From the NCBI RefSeq assembly GCF_029760915.1, contig NZ_CP121685.1:124001-188000 (forward strand): a stretch of 64,000 nucleotides of DNA, written 5' to 3'. Shown here piece after piece: positions 63,147 through 64,000 of this stretch (within the stretch, counting starts at the first letter, position 1; every line of letters starts with the position of its first letter). The stretch comes from Olleya sp. YS. GTDB lineage: Bacteria; Bacteroidota; Bacteroidia; Flavobacteriales; Flavobacteriaceae. Below the pieces are notes generated by a model. That model made no database searches. It had not been told where the DNA came from and saw nothing but the letters and a program-made list of their open reading frames with translations. The translations under genes and the position numbers were made by a program.

Positions 63147-64000
63147 ATGAAAAAATTAATACTCCCTATACTCCTACTTTCAATTTCAGTTTCCTTAGCT
63201 CAAACTAATCAAAAAATATATGATATAATCGAATCTGTTTCAGCAGAACGAATCGAGAAAAACATACAAACATTAGTCGATTTTGGTACTAGGAATACGT
63301 TTAGTGATACTATCTCAGAAACCAGAGGGATTGGTGCAGCACGACGTTGGATAAAATCGGAATTTGAAACCATTTCCAAAAACTGTAATAACTGCTTAAA
63401 CACGTTTTATCAAAAAGATTTTGTGACTAAAGAGGGGAATCGTCGTGTGCCTCATGATGCTTGGATAGTTAATGTTGTTGCTATTCAAAAAGGAACAAAA
63501 TATCCAAATCGCTACATTATTATAAGTGGTGATATCGACTCCAGAGGTAGTGATACTATGGAGTTTACTAAAGATGCTCCAGGCGCAAACGATAATGCTT
63601 CTGGCATGGCAGGAACTATTGAAGCTGCTAGAGTACTGTCAAAATATAAATTTGAAAACAGCATTGTTTATGTTGGTTTATCTGGTGAAGAACAAGGATT
63701 ATTTGGTGGTGCAGGATTAGCAAAATATGCTCAAGAACAAGGATGGGACATTATTGGAATTTTAAATAACGACATGATAGGAAACATCAAAGGTGTAGAT
63801 GGCGTAATAGATAATCGCACATTTAGAATTTTCTCAGAACCTGTTCCTCCTACCGAAACTGAACGCGAACGTACTTTAAGACGTTTTTATGGTGGTGAAA
63901 TTGATGGAATATCGCGTCAACTAGCACGCTATGTGCATAAAAACGTAAAAACCTACATGCCTGAAATGAATCCGATGATGGTTTACCGATTAGATCGCTT
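63147..64000 (+). CDS. M28 family metallopeptidase, N-terminal part (runs off the window)
   Basis: The frame opens at ATG 63147 and is still open at the window edge, giving 284 codons. A signal peptide (ending SLAQ) leads into an M28-type catalytic fold: IIISGDIDSRGSD, GANDNASGMAGTIEAARVL and GLSGEEQGLFGGAGLAKYA, followed by GILNNDMIGN. Asp149 and Glu181/Glu182 stand at the metal and base positions. In most M28 enzymes the first block reads G-H-x-D; here it is G-D-I-D (Asp129), so one metal ligand is changed. It should be an exported aminopeptidase. Its promoter must lie between the fadE terminators and 63147. Confidence 0.85.
   Translation, partial: MKKLILPILLLSISVSLAQTNQKIYDIIESVSAERIEKNIQTLVDFGTRNTFSDTISETRGIGAARRWIKSEFETISKNCNNCLNTFYQKDFVTKEGNRRVPHDAWIVNVVAIQKGTKYPNRYIIISGDIDSRGSDTMEFTKDAPGANDNASGMAGTIEAARVLSKYKFENSIVYVGLSGEEQGLFGGAGLAKYAQEQGWDIIGILNNDMIGNIKGVDGVIDNRTFRIFSEPVPPTETERERTLRRFYGGEIDGISRQLARYVHKNVKTYMPEMNPMMVYRLDR

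Overview
The window is a 64 kb piece of a chromosome from a member of the Bacteroidota, most likely a marine or aquatic Flavobacteriaceae. The DNA is visibly AT-rich. Gene starts lack Shine-Dalgarno sequences, and several promoters follow the Bacteroidota pattern TTG-N19-TAnnTTTG. Three proteins carry type IX secretion (T9SS) sorting domains, and the set of gene families (DUF4252, DUF4199, DUF5777, CarB without its regulatory domain, PurL of the long form) is typical of flavobacteria. No rRNA, tRNA, CRISPR array, insertion sequence or prophage was seen. The window opens inside a sodium/solute symporter gene and closes inside an M28-family peptidase gene.

Layout. 1-5 kb: symporter tail, a lipoprotein, a GT4 glycosyltransferase, a haem-binding protein and purB with two small companions. 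5-7 kb: an ECF sigma factor, a membrane anti-sigma-like protein and two DUF4252 proteins, read leftwards. 7-9 kb: an S41 peptidase. 9-15 kb: a vitamin B12 uptake locus, with a TonB-dependent receptor under a cobalamin riboswitch on the minus strand and a divergent btuF-btuC-(unknown lipoprotein)-btuD operon. 15-17 kb: rmuC, two small membrane proteins and a thioesterase. 17-21 kb: a cluster of exported proteins (OB-fold, DUF5777 barrel, c-type cytochrome lipoprotein, YceI, DOMON/T9SS, ankyrin) of unknown joint role. 21-24 kb: carB and rpmH (rpmH is only 53 codons). 25-28 kb: a large SprB-like T9SS type B protein. 28-32 kb: TauE-like, cardiolipin synthase, lytic transglycosylase and alpha/beta hydrolase, in a row on the minus strand. 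32-39 kb: mtaB, a peptide-binding lipoprotein, tandem YhhN paralogues, a GlmU-like protein and rpmE2. 38.7-44 kb: DUF4199, GT2, phospho-sugar mutase and an MsbA-like exporter. 44-46 kb: a second ECF sigma module. 46-54 kb: a YCF48-like lipoprotein, an RsmB-type methyltransferase, a secreted endonuclease I and purL. 54-63 kb: an AraC regulator, then acyl-CoA ligase, a MarR regulator and a fadN-fadA-fadE beta-oxidation operon.

How it works together. The clearest pathways are B12 import (riboswitch, outer-membrane receptor, ABC transporter), fatty acid activation and beta-oxidation under a MarR-type regulator with a 28-bp perfect palindrome in its promoter, and housekeeping genes for purine, pyrimidine and ribosome synthesis. 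The less-described parts are the exported haem/DOMON cluster at 17-21 kb, the two ECF sigma modules with non-standard partners, and an unknown lipoprotein gene embedded in the btu operon.
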